6,395 nucleotides of DNA from an uncultured Clostridia bacterium (lineage in GTDB: Bacteria > Bacillota > Clostridia > Christensenellales > Aristaeellaceae), in assembly GCA_904420265.1 (NCBI GenBank), contig CAJFUU010000309.1:1-6395 (forward strand), written 5' to 3'. Both the position numbers and the translations under genes were made by a program. The notes beneath the pieces were generated by a model that worked only from the letters and a program-made list of their open reading frames with translations, was not told the DNA's origin and ran no database searches. Of this stretch, positions 1 to 5,962 are shown one piece after another (position 1 is the stretch's first letter; the number at the start of each line of letters is the position of its first letter).

Positions 1-185
1 GACGGCGCGCGCGCCGTGGTGCCACCCGTTTTCAAGCTGAAGCTCCTCTTTCGCGCGCTATCGGGCGCACCCGCCCCGCTTTCGCGGAGACGCTCGGGGA
101 TGGAAATCGGGCCTTGCGCCTCCGGCTTACACCTGCCGCCGGCTCTCTTTGCGCGCGACCGCCCGACCGTTCCCGTCCTGGCGAT
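1..185 (-). promoter_or_regulatory. T-box leader (tRNA-sensing), probably for a serine-related gene off the left edge
   Basis: T-box leaders bind uncharged tRNA and switch a terminator to an antiterminator upstream of aminoacyl-tRNA synthetase or amino-acid genes. Read on the minus strand, the hallmark T-box GGGTGGCACC lies at 27-18. Stem I fits the family: base pairing GACG (177-174) with CGTC (92-89), giving about 89 nt; AGAGAG at 148-143; and a distal stem CCGGC/GCCGG (142-138 and 126-122) closing a loop that contains GGTGTAA. A short AGCT/AGCT hairpin sits before the T-box. The 16-bp perfect palindrome at 2-17 is the likely start of the terminator and is cut by the window edge. The UGGC bulge predicts a tRNA with discriminator base G73. 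The specifier region at about 109-98 contains UCC followed by A (104-101), which together favour tRNA-Ser. The T-box call is strong; the serine call is inference, because the specifier-loop pairing has alternatives. Confidence 0.85.
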
Positions 186-191
186 ACCACC

Positions 192-219
192 ATTATAAAC
201 CGTTTTTCAAAATATGCAA
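192..219 (-). promoter_or_regulatory. Promoter of the T-box leader
   Basis: On the minus strand, -35 TTGCAT (219-214) and a perfect -10 TATAAT (197-192) are separated by 16 nt. Transcription would start near 185, just ahead of T-box Stem I. The position independently supports the T-box call. Confidence 0.75.
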
Positions 220-257
220 GGCTGGCGCCGATTTTTAACACGCGGCGGGGGAAAGCG

Positions 258-266
258 TGCTATAAT
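258..266 (+). promoter_or_regulatory. Extended -10 promoter for ispE
   Basis: TGcTATAAT is an extended -10 element with a perfect TATAAT at 261-266. The best -35-like sequence, TTAACA at 235-240, is 20 nt away, longer than normal, so the extended -10 probably carries the promoter. The start near 273 gives an ispE leader of about 42 nt. It is divergent from the T-box promoter, with about 40 bp between the two core promoters. Confidence 0.65.
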
Positions 267-272
267 AGAGGC

Positions 273-288
273 CGGCCCTGACGGGCCG
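273..288 (+). other. Small hairpin in the ispE 5' leader
   Basis: CGGCCC (273-278) pairs with GGGCCG (283-288) around a TGAC tetraloop, at or just after the predicted transcription start. There is no T-run, so it is not a terminator. It may protect the 5' end of the mRNA; its role is unknown. Confidence 0.4.
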
Positions 289-314
289 CACACCAAAGCT
301 GTGGGGGAGTGGGC

Positions 315-1148
315 ATGAGAATCATCGCGCGGGCGCAGGCGAAAATCAACTGGTCGCTGGACGTGTGCGCCGGCCGCGACGACGGCTATCACGAACTGGA
401 TATGCTCATGCAGCGCGTCGATCTCTCCGACGTGCTGACGTTTGAACGCGCCCGCTGGCTGACGCTGACGGTGAACGGCCGCGCGCTGCCGGTCGGCGGG
501 CGCAACCTGGTTATGCAGGCGGCGCAGGCGCTCAATCAGTACATGGGCAAGCGCTGCGGCGCGCGCATATCGCTTGCCAAAAATATCCCCATCCGTGCCG
601 GGCTGGGCGGGGGCAGCGCGGACTGCGCCGCCGCGCTGATCGCCCTGAACCGCCTGTGGGATCTGCGTTTGCCGGTGGATAAGCTGCTGGAAATCGGCCG
701 CAGCCTGGGGGCTGACGTGCCCTATTGCATTGCCGGCGGCTTTGCCCACGTGCGCGGTATGGGCGAAAAAATAAGCGCTCTGGGCCAGGCAGAGCGTTTC
801 CCCCTTGTCATCGTGCATGTCGGGCGCGGCCTTTCCACGGCCGCCGTGTTCGCGCAGTTCGACCGCATGGGCCAAAGCCTCCATCTGGACAACGGCGCGC
901 TGGCGCAAGCAATTCTCGCGCGCGATTTGGAGCGAATCGATCGGCTTTCCGGCAACGCCCTGGAAGCGCCTTCCATCGCCCTGATGCCGGAAATCGGCGC
1001 GGCGATGGCGAACCTGCGCGCCCTGGGCGCGTGCGTGGTGCGCATGAGCGGCAGCGGTTCGGCGGTGTTCGGCGTTTTCCGCACCGCCGCCGAAGCCATG
1101 CGCGCCGCCGATATTTTGCCCGGAGCGCTGTTTACATGGACGTGCTAG
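315..1148 (+). CDS. ispE: 4-diphosphocytidyl-2-C-methyl-D-erythritol kinase
   Basis: IspE phosphorylates the 2-hydroxyl of CDP-methylerythritol with ATP, the fourth step of the cytosolic MEP pathway to isoprenoid precursors. The 277-residue product is of normal family length and has the GHMP-kinase motifs in order: AKINWSL at 9-15 with the catalytic Lys10, the ATP-binding glycine loop RAGLGGGSAD at 94-103, LGADVPY at 131-137 with the catalytic Asp134, and the C-terminal MSGSGSAVFGVF at 244-255. The DGYHELD stretch near residue 23 is also typical. The ATG at 315 is chosen because GGGGGAG (303-309) lies 5 nt upstream; the in-frame GTG at 309 would overlap that SD. The gene is monocistronic here, with its own promoter, and a possible terminator follows. 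The gene appears intact. Trp13 replaces the more common Leu/Phe in AKIN-x-x-L, a minor change. Confidence 0.96.
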   Translation: MRIIARAQAKINWSLDVCAGRDDGYHELDMLMQRVDLSDVLTFERARWLTLTVNGRALPVGGRNLVMQAAQALNQYMGKRCGARISLAKNIPIRAGLGGGSADCAAALIALNRLWDLRLPVDKLLEIGRSLGADVPYCIAGGFAHVRGMGEKISALGQAERFPLVIVHVGRGLSTAAVFAQFDRMGQSLHLDNGALAQAILARDLERIDRLSGNALEAPSIALMPEIGAAMANLRALGACVVRMSGSGSAVFGVFRTAAEAMRAADILPGALFTWTC

Positions 1149-1180
1149 AACGGGTTTGAAAAATTCTCAAATGCAATTCC

Positions 1181-1205
1181 GGCGCTTTTTGCGCCATTTT
1201 GGCGC
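1181..1205 (+). terminator. Possible intrinsic terminator after ispE
   Basis: GGCGC (1181-1185) and GCGCC (1191-1195) form a short GC stem around a TTTTT loop, followed by ATTTT. A second GGCGC at 1201-1205, followed by TTT, can pair with the same GCGCC, giving alternative overlapping hairpins. The stem is only 5 bp, so this is a weak call. It begins 32 nt after the ispE stop. Confidence 0.4.
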
Positions 1206-1212
1206 TTTGGAC

Positions 1213-1430
1213 TTTTGACTTGGCGCCAGAAACCTGCGGATTTTTCACGCAAACAGACGGAAATCCCCGCGCAATTGCGGTTTTTCCCTCTTTAAAATCA
1301 CGGCCTGGAGCCGCTTGCAAACGCCTTGAAGGTGCTTTTGACGTCGTTTCGTCGCTCCAAATTTTGGCTTGCTCCACAGAAACTGCCGGAAGATTCCATC
1401 GCAATTGCGGATTCTCTCTTTTTCAAATAG
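1213..1430. repeat. Degenerate direct repeat (two copies)
   Basis: GCAATTGCGG occurs at 1271-1280 and again at 1401-1410, 130 bp apart, each followed by a C/T-rich tract with CTCTTT. Upstream of each is a similar block: TTTTGACTTG at 1213 and TTTTGGCTTG at 1362, then a CCA..GAAAC segment. The two copies differ by an insertion of roughly 19 bp. No coding function is apparent. Confidence 0.4.
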
Positions 1431-1515
1431 GTCGCGCGCCGCAGGGACGCTCAACGCCGCCTTCGGCGCGTTTGCACTATATGCAAATTTTAACCGCGCA
1501 AAAGCGGCTGGTTTT

Positions 1516-1557
1516 GGCGGTTTGAAAATCATCAAAACCGCCGCGCCGTTTGTTTTT
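1516..1557 (+). other. Stem-loop with downstream T-rich tract
   Basis: GGCGGTTT (1516-1523) pairs with AAACCGCC (1535-1542), a perfect 8-bp stem with an 11-nt loop. On the plus strand a T-rich tract begins at about 1549, too far from the stem for a classical terminator. A decayed terminator or repeat end is possible. Confidence 0.3.
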
Positions 1558-1838
1558 GGAGTATCGCATGCATGTTCGCAGAATCCAAGCGTTTCGCCTG
1601 TGCAAGCAGTTCTGGGGCATGACGCGGCCGCCGCTTAAAGGGCGGAAACCGCAAATCTTGGCGCTGCCCATGGCCGGACGGACGAAATTGGATACCCGCG
1701 CCGGTCTTGCCAAAGAGATTCCGCCGGGATGGACAAAAGCCCGTCCCGAAATCGCGATTTCAGGCCATCGAAAAATGGCGAAACCGCTCTTTTAAGAGAA
1801 GCGTTGCCTGATGAAGCCCGCGTTTTTTGCGAAATAAA

Positions 1839-1869
1839 CGGCCCTTTCGCCGTGGAAAGGGCCGCTTTT
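1839..1869. terminator. Terminator-like hairpin, possibly bidirectional
   Basis: CGGCCCTTTC (1839-1848) and GAAAGGGCCG (1855-1864) form a perfect 10-bp stem with a 6-nt loop. On the plus strand C then TTTT follows (1866-1869). On the minus strand TTTATTT follows directly (1838-1832), a better U-tract. No gene ends nearby on either strand. It could catch read-through from the PII operon about 1 kb away. Confidence 0.5.
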
Positions 1870-2077
1870 GAGACGCATATCCTTGATGACAACGAATTTT
1901 TACTGTTTTCTGCGGCCGTAGAAACGCTGCGAGGTCTTCCTTCCCGAAGGCTTTTGACAGGCTGGACACGTCCTGAAGGCGCGGCCCATGACCCGAGGCG
2001 GGAATGGTTGAGGGAGAATTTCGCCCCGTCCGGCCAGATGCGCGCCCAGCGGCGCAAACCGCCGCGATTGCCGGGAT

Positions 2078-2120
2078 CCAACGGCCGGCGCGATTGAAAG
2101 GCGCTGCGTTGGCCGGTTTT
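2078..2120 (+). other. Imperfect hairpin followed by TTTT
   Basis: CCAACG (2078-2083) pairs with CGTTGG (2107-2112), and GCGC (2088-2091) with GCGC (2101-2104) inside. TTTT follows at 2117-2120 after CCGG. This is terminator-like, but no convincing gene ends here. Confidence 0.3.
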
Positions 2121-2209
2121 GACGCCCCCGCGGCATAGCCAGCTTTTACCCGCCGAGTGGAAACGGCCGTCGCGCCTGCCGGACGTCGCCTTCCCGACAG
2201 TTTATCCGT

Positions 2210-2271
2210 CTGCCACGGCGGATGGCAGGCCTGTTACAACCATGCGCGTTCATGATTTTTGCGCATGGTTG
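2210..2271. repeat. Two adjacent inverted repeats
   Basis: CTGCCA/TGGCAG (2210-2215 and 2223-2228) is followed by a longer perfect pair, CAACCATGCGC (2237-2247) and GCGCATGGTTG (2261-2271), with a 13-nt loop. The second is an 11-bp stem with no T-run after it on either strand, so it is not a classical terminator. It lies about 60 bp before the tandem array and could mark a boundary. Confidence 0.5.
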
Positions 2272-2330
2272 GCGGTTACCTTGCCTACACATAGCTCGGC
2301 GAGCGACGCGAGGACTGAGCCGCGCACATG

Positions 2331-2843
2331 TTGCCTCGGCCCTGCCGCAGGCGCGTCGCCTGCGCCTTGACCAGCGAAGCACCCGACGCGCGACTTCCAA
2401 AAGGCATTTTCTGCGAGCCCACGGTATACAGCGGCTGCGACGGCGCATGGCAATGCGCATTGGCTCCGACCCCGCCGCAGGCGCGTCGCCTGCGCTTTGA
2501 CCAGCGAAGGCACCCGACGCACGACTTCCAAAAGGCATTTTTTACGAATCCACGATATACGGCAGCCGTGACGGCGCGTGGCAATGCGCGTTGCCTCCGG
2601 CCCTGCCGCGGGCGCGTCGTCTGCGCTTTGACCAGCGAAGGTACCCGCCGCACGGCTTCCAAAACGGCGTTTTCTGCGAGCCCACGGTATACGGCGGCCG
2701 CGAGGCGCATGGCAATGCGCGTTGCCTCCGGCCCCGCCGCGGGCGCAGCCTGCTCCTTGAACAGCGAAGGCACCCGCTGCACGGCTTCCAAAAGGCATTT
2801 TCTGCGAGCCCACGGTATACGGCGGCCGCGACGGCGCGTGGCG
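2331..2843. repeat. Tandem array of four ~130 bp units
   Basis: Units begin at 2331, 2460, 2591 and 2722, giving lengths of 129, 131, 131 and a shortened last copy of about 122 bp. The anchor TTGACCAGCGAAG recurs at 2367, 2497 and 2628, and as TTGAACAGCGAAG at 2757. Each unit contains a GC hairpin, the anchor, TTCCAAAA then a T-rich stretch, CCACGGTATAC or a close variant, and a palindromic GGCAATGCGC junction. The last copy instead ends in the palindrome GGCGAATCGCC. Every frame on both strands is open over long distances, but the unit length is not a multiple of three, so no frame keeps its repeat register. That argues against coding. It may be a minisatellite or an array of structured elements; its function is unknown. 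Confidence 0.9.
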
Positions 2844-2920
2844 AATCGCCGCTGGTTTGCGCTTCCACGCACATCAGGGCAAACCGGCGGCGTCGCCCGG
2901 GCGGGAAAATTCGGGCCCGT

Positions 2921-3625
2921 TTACCCTTCCAGGCCCAGTGCGTCGTCGATGGGCAGGGAGATGACTACGCCATGGGCGTCCGTCCGCGTGCCACAGGCGG
3001 CGCTGATGGCAGACATAATTTCCGCCTTGCGCGCTTTGGGCACGATGATCATTACAAAATCCTGCTCGTCCTGCACGGAGATTCCAAAAAGCTGCTGGAT
3101 GCGCTCCGAATTGCGGCGCCGTCCCTTCATCACCGTGCCTCCCTTGGCCCCGGCGGCCCTGGCCGCGTCCACCACGTCGTCGCTGTAACCGCTTTTTACA
3201 GATACCCAGATCAGGCTGTATTCGGATTTTTCTTTCATTTCGATTTCGTCCCCTCTGAACATTTGCTCCATCGCCTCGCGCGCCTCGTCTTTGAGCACGC
3301 GCAGCATGTGGTTCTGTATGCCGCTGATCGGGATGGTGACGGCGATGCCGTGCCCTCGCTTGCGCAGGGAACAGGTTTCGTTCAGCGTTTCGAATACGGG
3401 TTTGACCATATACTTGGGCAAAAAGCCCATCGTCACCTGTTTTGCCCCGCCGCTGAGGCCAAGAATATCCATGATTTCCGAGGGCGCGGTGCCCAGGCCA
3501 CGGGCCTGAAAGTAAATCGGTATGTCCGCAGTGGAGAGAATTTTATCTATCTTGGCTTGATCCTCTTCGCGGGTGACCATCAAAAGCGCCCGGGGCAGAA
3601 TCCGGCTGCTGTCCGGTTGTTGCAT
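2921..3625 (-). CDS. Tandem two-domain PII-like signalling protein
   Basis: PII (GlnB-like) proteins are small cytosolic sensors that bind nucleotides and effectors and regulate transporters or enzymes by contact. A canonical chain has about 112 residues; this product has 234 and carries two PII-like halves. The first, about 12-120, starts with RALLMVTREED and contains RGHGIAVTIPISG near 90-102. The second, about 136-230, has SLIWVSVKSG, GAKGGTVMKGRRR (159-171), DFVMIIVPKARKAEIMSAI (189-207) and HGVVISLPIDD, a clearer PII layout. The segment after GRRR is short, so a classical T-loop with a modifiable Tyr51 is not evident. The ATG at 3625 is chosen because GGAGGAGG (3640-3633) lies 7 nt upstream; a TTG at 3631 would be too close. 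It begins 2 nt after the DUF1538 stop, so the two are cotranscribed. PII assignment is confident; ligand and target are not known. Confidence 0.85.
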   Translation of the reverse strand: MQQPDSSRILPRALLMVTREEDQAKIDKILSTADIPIYFQARGLGTAPSEIMDILGLSGGAKQVTMGFLPKYMVKPVFETLNETCSLRKRGHGIAVTIPISGIQNHMLRVLKDEAREAMEQMFRGDEIEMKEKSEYSLIWVSVKSGYSDDVVDAARAAGAKGGTVMKGRRRNSERIQQLFGISVQDEQDFVMIIVPKARKAEIMSAISAACGTRTDAHGVVISLPIDDALGLEG

Positions 3626-3627
3626 GC

Positions 3628-5139
3628 TCAATCCTCCTCCAGTTCAATGATCTCCTCGTTGGGCAGAGGCTCTGCGGGCGCCGCAACGGCCTTGGATTTA
3701 TGGGCGTAAACCAGGCCCATAATCTGTATGGCAATCAGCGGCGCCAGCGCCACCAGCGCCACGATGCCGAACGCGTCCGTCACCACGTTGCCGCCGACGG
3801 CGGTGCACGCGCCCATGGCCAGGGGCAAAAGGAAGGTGGAAGTCATCGGCCCGCTGGCCACGCCGCCGGAGTCAAAGGCGATGCCGATAAACACCTTGGG
3901 AACAAAGAAGCTCAGGATAAGCGCCAGCGCGTAACCGGGAAGGATAATCCAGTAAATGCTGATGCCGGTTAGCACGCGCACCATCGCCAGCCCCACCGCG
4001 CAGGAAACGCCGATGGAAAGCGCGGCGTTCATCATCTTGCGCGAAACCGTGCCGCCGGTGATTTCCTCCACCTGCACGTTGAGCACCTGCACCGCCGGCT
4101 CCGCCTTGACGATATAGTAGCCGATGACCATGCCGATGGGAACCAGCAACCAGCGCAGGGCCGTCTCCGCCATGCCGCTGCCCAGCAGGCTGCCCACCGG
4201 CGCGAAGCCCACGTTTACGCCGGTGAGGAACAGCACCAGCCCGATGTAAGTATAAACGATGCCCACGCACATGCGCAATACCTGCCGCCGGTGATAGTTG
4301 CGCGTAAGAGCCTGAAAGATTACAAACACCGCGGCCAGCGGCAGTATGCTGACGAGGATTTCCTTCGCATACTGCGGGAGCGCGTAAAGGAATTGCAGAA
4401 CCACGTCGTGCGTGGTCGCTACAGGCATCAGTTCCACTGCGCTGTAAATGGCCTCGGAGGGATGATAAAATATGCCCAGCAAAAGCACCGAAAGAATCGG
4501 CCCGACACTGCACAGCGCGATGAGGCCGAAGCTGTCGTTGGCGCTGTTTTTGTCGCTGCGCGCGGCGGACAGGCCCACGCCCAACGCCATGATAAAGGGC
4601 ACGGTCATCGGCCCCGTGGTGACGCCGCCGGAGTCAAAGGCCACCGCCACGAACGACGAAGGCGTGAAAAACGACAATACAAACAGCAGCACATAGCACA
4701 CCGTCAGCATTTTCGAAAGGCTGATGCCAAACAGTATGCGCAAAACGGCGACGACCAGAAACAGGCCCACGCCTACGGCCACGGTGAGAATCAATACCTG
4801 ATTGGGAATGGCCGCCACCTGATTGGCCAATACCTGCAAATCCGGCTCGGCAATGGTAATGATCGCGCCCACTGCGAAGCTGACCAGGGCGATCAGCCAG
4901 ATTTTGCGGGACTTGACCAGCCTGCCGCCTACGCCCTGCCCCAGCGGCGTCATGGCAATTTCCGTGCCAAGCTGAAAAAAGCCCATGCCGACAATCAACA
5001 ACACCGCGCCGGTGAGGAACAACAAAAGCGTGCCCACTTCCATCGGCACGATGGTCATGCACAAAATCAGCACGATGACCGTGATGGGCAGGACGCTTTG
5101 CATGGATTCTCTGATTTTTTCTTTCAGCTTTTCATTCAT
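3628..5139 (-). CDS. DUF1538 family polytopic membrane protein (duplicated domain)
   Basis: This is a 503-residue integral membrane protein of the uncharacterised DUF1538 family, probably a transporter or channel. It consists of two homologous halves about 250 residues apart: AEPDLQVLANQV (98-109) matches AEPAVQVLNVQV (347-358), AFDSGGVTTGPMT (167-179) matches AFDSGGVASGPMT (421-433), and DSFGLIAL (202-209) matches DAFGIVAL (455-462). The conserved Asp and Gly residues inside membrane segments suggest a substrate or ion path. Roughly a dozen hydrophobic segments are visible. The tail is acidic (EEIIELEED). The ATG at 5139 is preferred over 5178 because MNEKLKEKIRESMQSVLP matches the usual family start and because it overlaps the upstream stop, allowing coupled translation; it has no good SD of its own. 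The PII-like gene follows 2 nt later, implying a regulator-transporter pair, as GlnK is to AmtB. Substrate unknown. Confidence 0.9.
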   Translation of the reverse strand: MNEKLKEKIRESMQSVLPITVIVLILCMTIVPMEVGTLLLFLTGAVLLIVGMGFFQLGTEIAMTPLGQGVGGRLVKSRKIWLIALVSFAVGAIITIAEPDLQVLANQVAAIPNQVLILTVAVGVGLFLVVAVLRILFGISLSKMLTVCYVLLFVLSFFTPSSFVAVAFDSGGVTTGPMTVPFIMALGVGLSAARSDKNSANDSFGLIALCSVGPILSVLLLGIFYHPSEAIYSAVELMPVATTHDVVLQFLYALPQYAKEILVSILPLAAVFVIFQALTRNYHRRQVLRMCVGIVYTYIGLVLFLTGVNVGFAPVGSLLGSGMAETALRWLLVPIGMVIGYYIVKAEPAVQVLNVQVEEITGGTVSRKMMNAALSIGVSCAVGLAMVRVLTGISIYWIILPGYALALILSFFVPKVFIGIAFDSGGVASGPMTSTFLLPLAMGACTAVGGNVVTDAFGIVALVALAPLIAIQIMGLVYAHKSKAVAAPAEPLPNEEIIELEED

Positions 5140-5386
5140 GCCCTGTGGACGACGCTCCCTTCCGCACAAAATTGGCATGGCCCGCCGCAGATGCTTTGCC
5201 CGCCTGCGCTGCGGGCGCTTTTTTCAACCTGCGCATGCGCAGTTGGTTGACGGGACAGGCCTGGTTGTCGCACTCGTACATATTGCCGGCAAAACGCCGC
5301 CCCTTTTCGTCCCTGCCGCCAAATTTGCCCGCGACGCGCTTTGTAGCGTCCGCGCAGGCGACGCACTGATGGGAAATATAGGCCAT
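5132..5386 (-). CDS. Small four-cysteine (zinc-ribbon-like) protein
   Basis: I do not recognise a family. The 84-residue product has a CxxC pair (Cys8, Cys11) and a CxxxxC pair (Cys39, Cys44, in CDNQACP), a spacing compatible with one structural zinc site. A basic segment (RMRRLKKA) follows at 50-57, then a low-complexity Ala/Gly/Ser tail. The ATG at 5386 is chosen because AAGGGGGTGA (5404-5395), nearly the ideal SD, precedes it by 8 nt; an upstream in-frame ATG at 5425 has a poorer site. It starts 58 nt after the marR stop, and its TGA overlaps the DUF1538 start by 8 nt, a typical coupling arrangement. The good SD, the coupling and the Cys pattern support a real gene. The function, possibly nucleic-acid or metal binding, is speculation. 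Confidence 0.65.
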   Translation of the reverse strand: MAYISHQCVACADATKRVAGKFGGRDEKGRRFAGNMYECDNQACPVNQLRMRRLKKAPAAQAGKASAAGHANFVRKGASSTGHE

Positions 5387-5444
5387 AGCGCGCTTCACCC
5401 CCTTGCTTTTTATGAATCGGCGCATCGCGCCGTTATACTCCGCG

Positions 5445-5894
5445 TTATTTGCGAATCCGCGCGGTCTCCTCCAGAAGCGCGCGATAGTATTTTTCCGAAA
5501 GCGCCACGTATTGCCGCCGCTCTTCCTCCGTCAGGTGGGCGGCGGCCCGCTCCTCAGCCTGCGACAACAGGCGCGTCGTGTGCTCCGCCAGGGCCCGGCC
5601 CCGCTCGGTTAAGTGGATGGACTTGCGGTTGCGCGTTCCCGGAACCACAGCCAGCGTCAGATAGCCGTCCCGGCAGAGGTGGTGAATAGCGGAGTTGATG
5701 GTTTGTTTGGGAAAACCCCATTCCTCGCCCAGGTTTCGCTGCGCAAGTTCCCCTTCTGCGTCCATGAGCGTGTACAGTATCCACACAATCGAGGGCGGCA
5801 GGCCAAAGAAGGCGGCTACGTCCCGATACAGTGCTTCAAAGGAAGACTTCAAGCGATTGCGGCGTACAGTCCATTTTTCGCCCGGAAAAGGCAT
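5445..5894 (-). CDS. MarR-family transcriptional regulator
   Basis: MarR proteins are dimeric winged-helix repressors that release DNA on binding a small ligand or on oxidation. The 149-residue length is typical. The helix-turn-helix runs from about 36 to 76, with QRNLGEEWGFPKQTINSAIHHL holding the turn and recognition helix (about 61-73). The wing lies at 84-99 (VPGTRNRK..IHLTERG), a very typical MarR signature, followed by a long C-terminal dimerisation helix. The ATG at 5894 has a strong SD, GGAGGG (5907-5902), 7 nt upstream. It is the first gene of the operon, and two copies of a palindromic motif sit in its promoter, so autorepression and control of the downstream membrane/PII genes are likely. 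The single Cys74 lies in the HTH region; a redox role is possible but unsupported. The ligand is unknown. Confidence 0.92.
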   Translation of the reverse strand: MPFPGEKWTVRRNRLKSSFEALYRDVAAFFGLPPSIVWILYTLMDAEGELAQRNLGEEWGFPKQTINSAIHHLCRDGYLTLAVVPGTRNRKSIHLTERGRALAEHTTRLLSQAEERAAAHLTEEERRQYVALSEKYYRALLEETARIRK

Positions 5895-5914
5895 GCAGAA
5901 TCCCTCCGTATACA

Positions 5915-5962
5915 GTTTCCGAAATCGGACACTTATTTATATTATAGTCTGATTTCGGACAC
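5915..5962 (-). promoter_or_regulatory. Twin MarR operator sites
   Basis: The motif GTGTCCGAAATCAGAC (5962-5947) fills the spacer between -35 and -10. The related GTGTCCGATTTCGGAAAC (5932-5915) covers the start of the transcript. Each is an imperfect palindrome, with arms GTCCGA/TCAGAC and TCCGA/TCGGA, and both share AGTGTCCGA. Sites in these positions would block RNA polymerase. Their assignment to the adjacent MarR protein is inference from position and symmetry. Confidence 0.75.

Larger units (their letters stand above)
1149..2330. other. Long region with no supportable gene
   Basis: Short open frames exist on both strands but overlap one another, lack good ribosome sites, match no family I recognise, and run straight through hairpins. 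GC falls in 1150-1560 compared with the flanking genes. What can be seen are degenerate repeats (1213-1430), several stem-loops (1471-1487, 1516-1542, 1839-1864, 2078-2112, 2210-2228, 2237-2271) and then the tandem array. It may be decayed mobile or repeat-derived DNA. Confidence 0.6.

Noticed and set aside
32..241. 69-residue minus-strand frame at the left edge
   Set aside because: It coincides with the T-box leader; the conserved RNA landmarks explain the sequence better.
1729..2097. 122-residue open frame on the plus strand
   Set aside because: No convincing ribosome site, no recognisable domain, Arg/Pro-rich composition, and it runs straight through the 10-bp hairpin at 1839-1864 and into the one at 2078-2112.
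1900..2136. Minus-strand frame with a CPAC motif and a basic C-terminus
   Set aside because: A single CxxC with no partner cysteines, overlapping open frames on both strands and no ribosome site; most likely chance.
2331..2843. CRISPR array
   Set aside because: Units are contiguous ~130 bp repeats without unique spacers between short identical repeats.
2895..2916. Terminator directly after the PII-like gene
   Set aside because: GCCCG/CGGGC can pair on the minus strand, but no T-run follows; the operon's true terminator is not evident.
2250..3188. Several long open frames on both strands across the tandem array, one running into the PII gene region
   Set aside because: All frames are open because the repeat is GC-rich and poor in stops. 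Unit lengths of 129 and 131 shift the frame, so no protein repeat is kept.
4291..5250. 319-residue plus-strand frame rich in His, Gln and Arg
   Set aside because: Antisense shadow of the DUF1538 gene, whose duplicated motifs and family match are clear.
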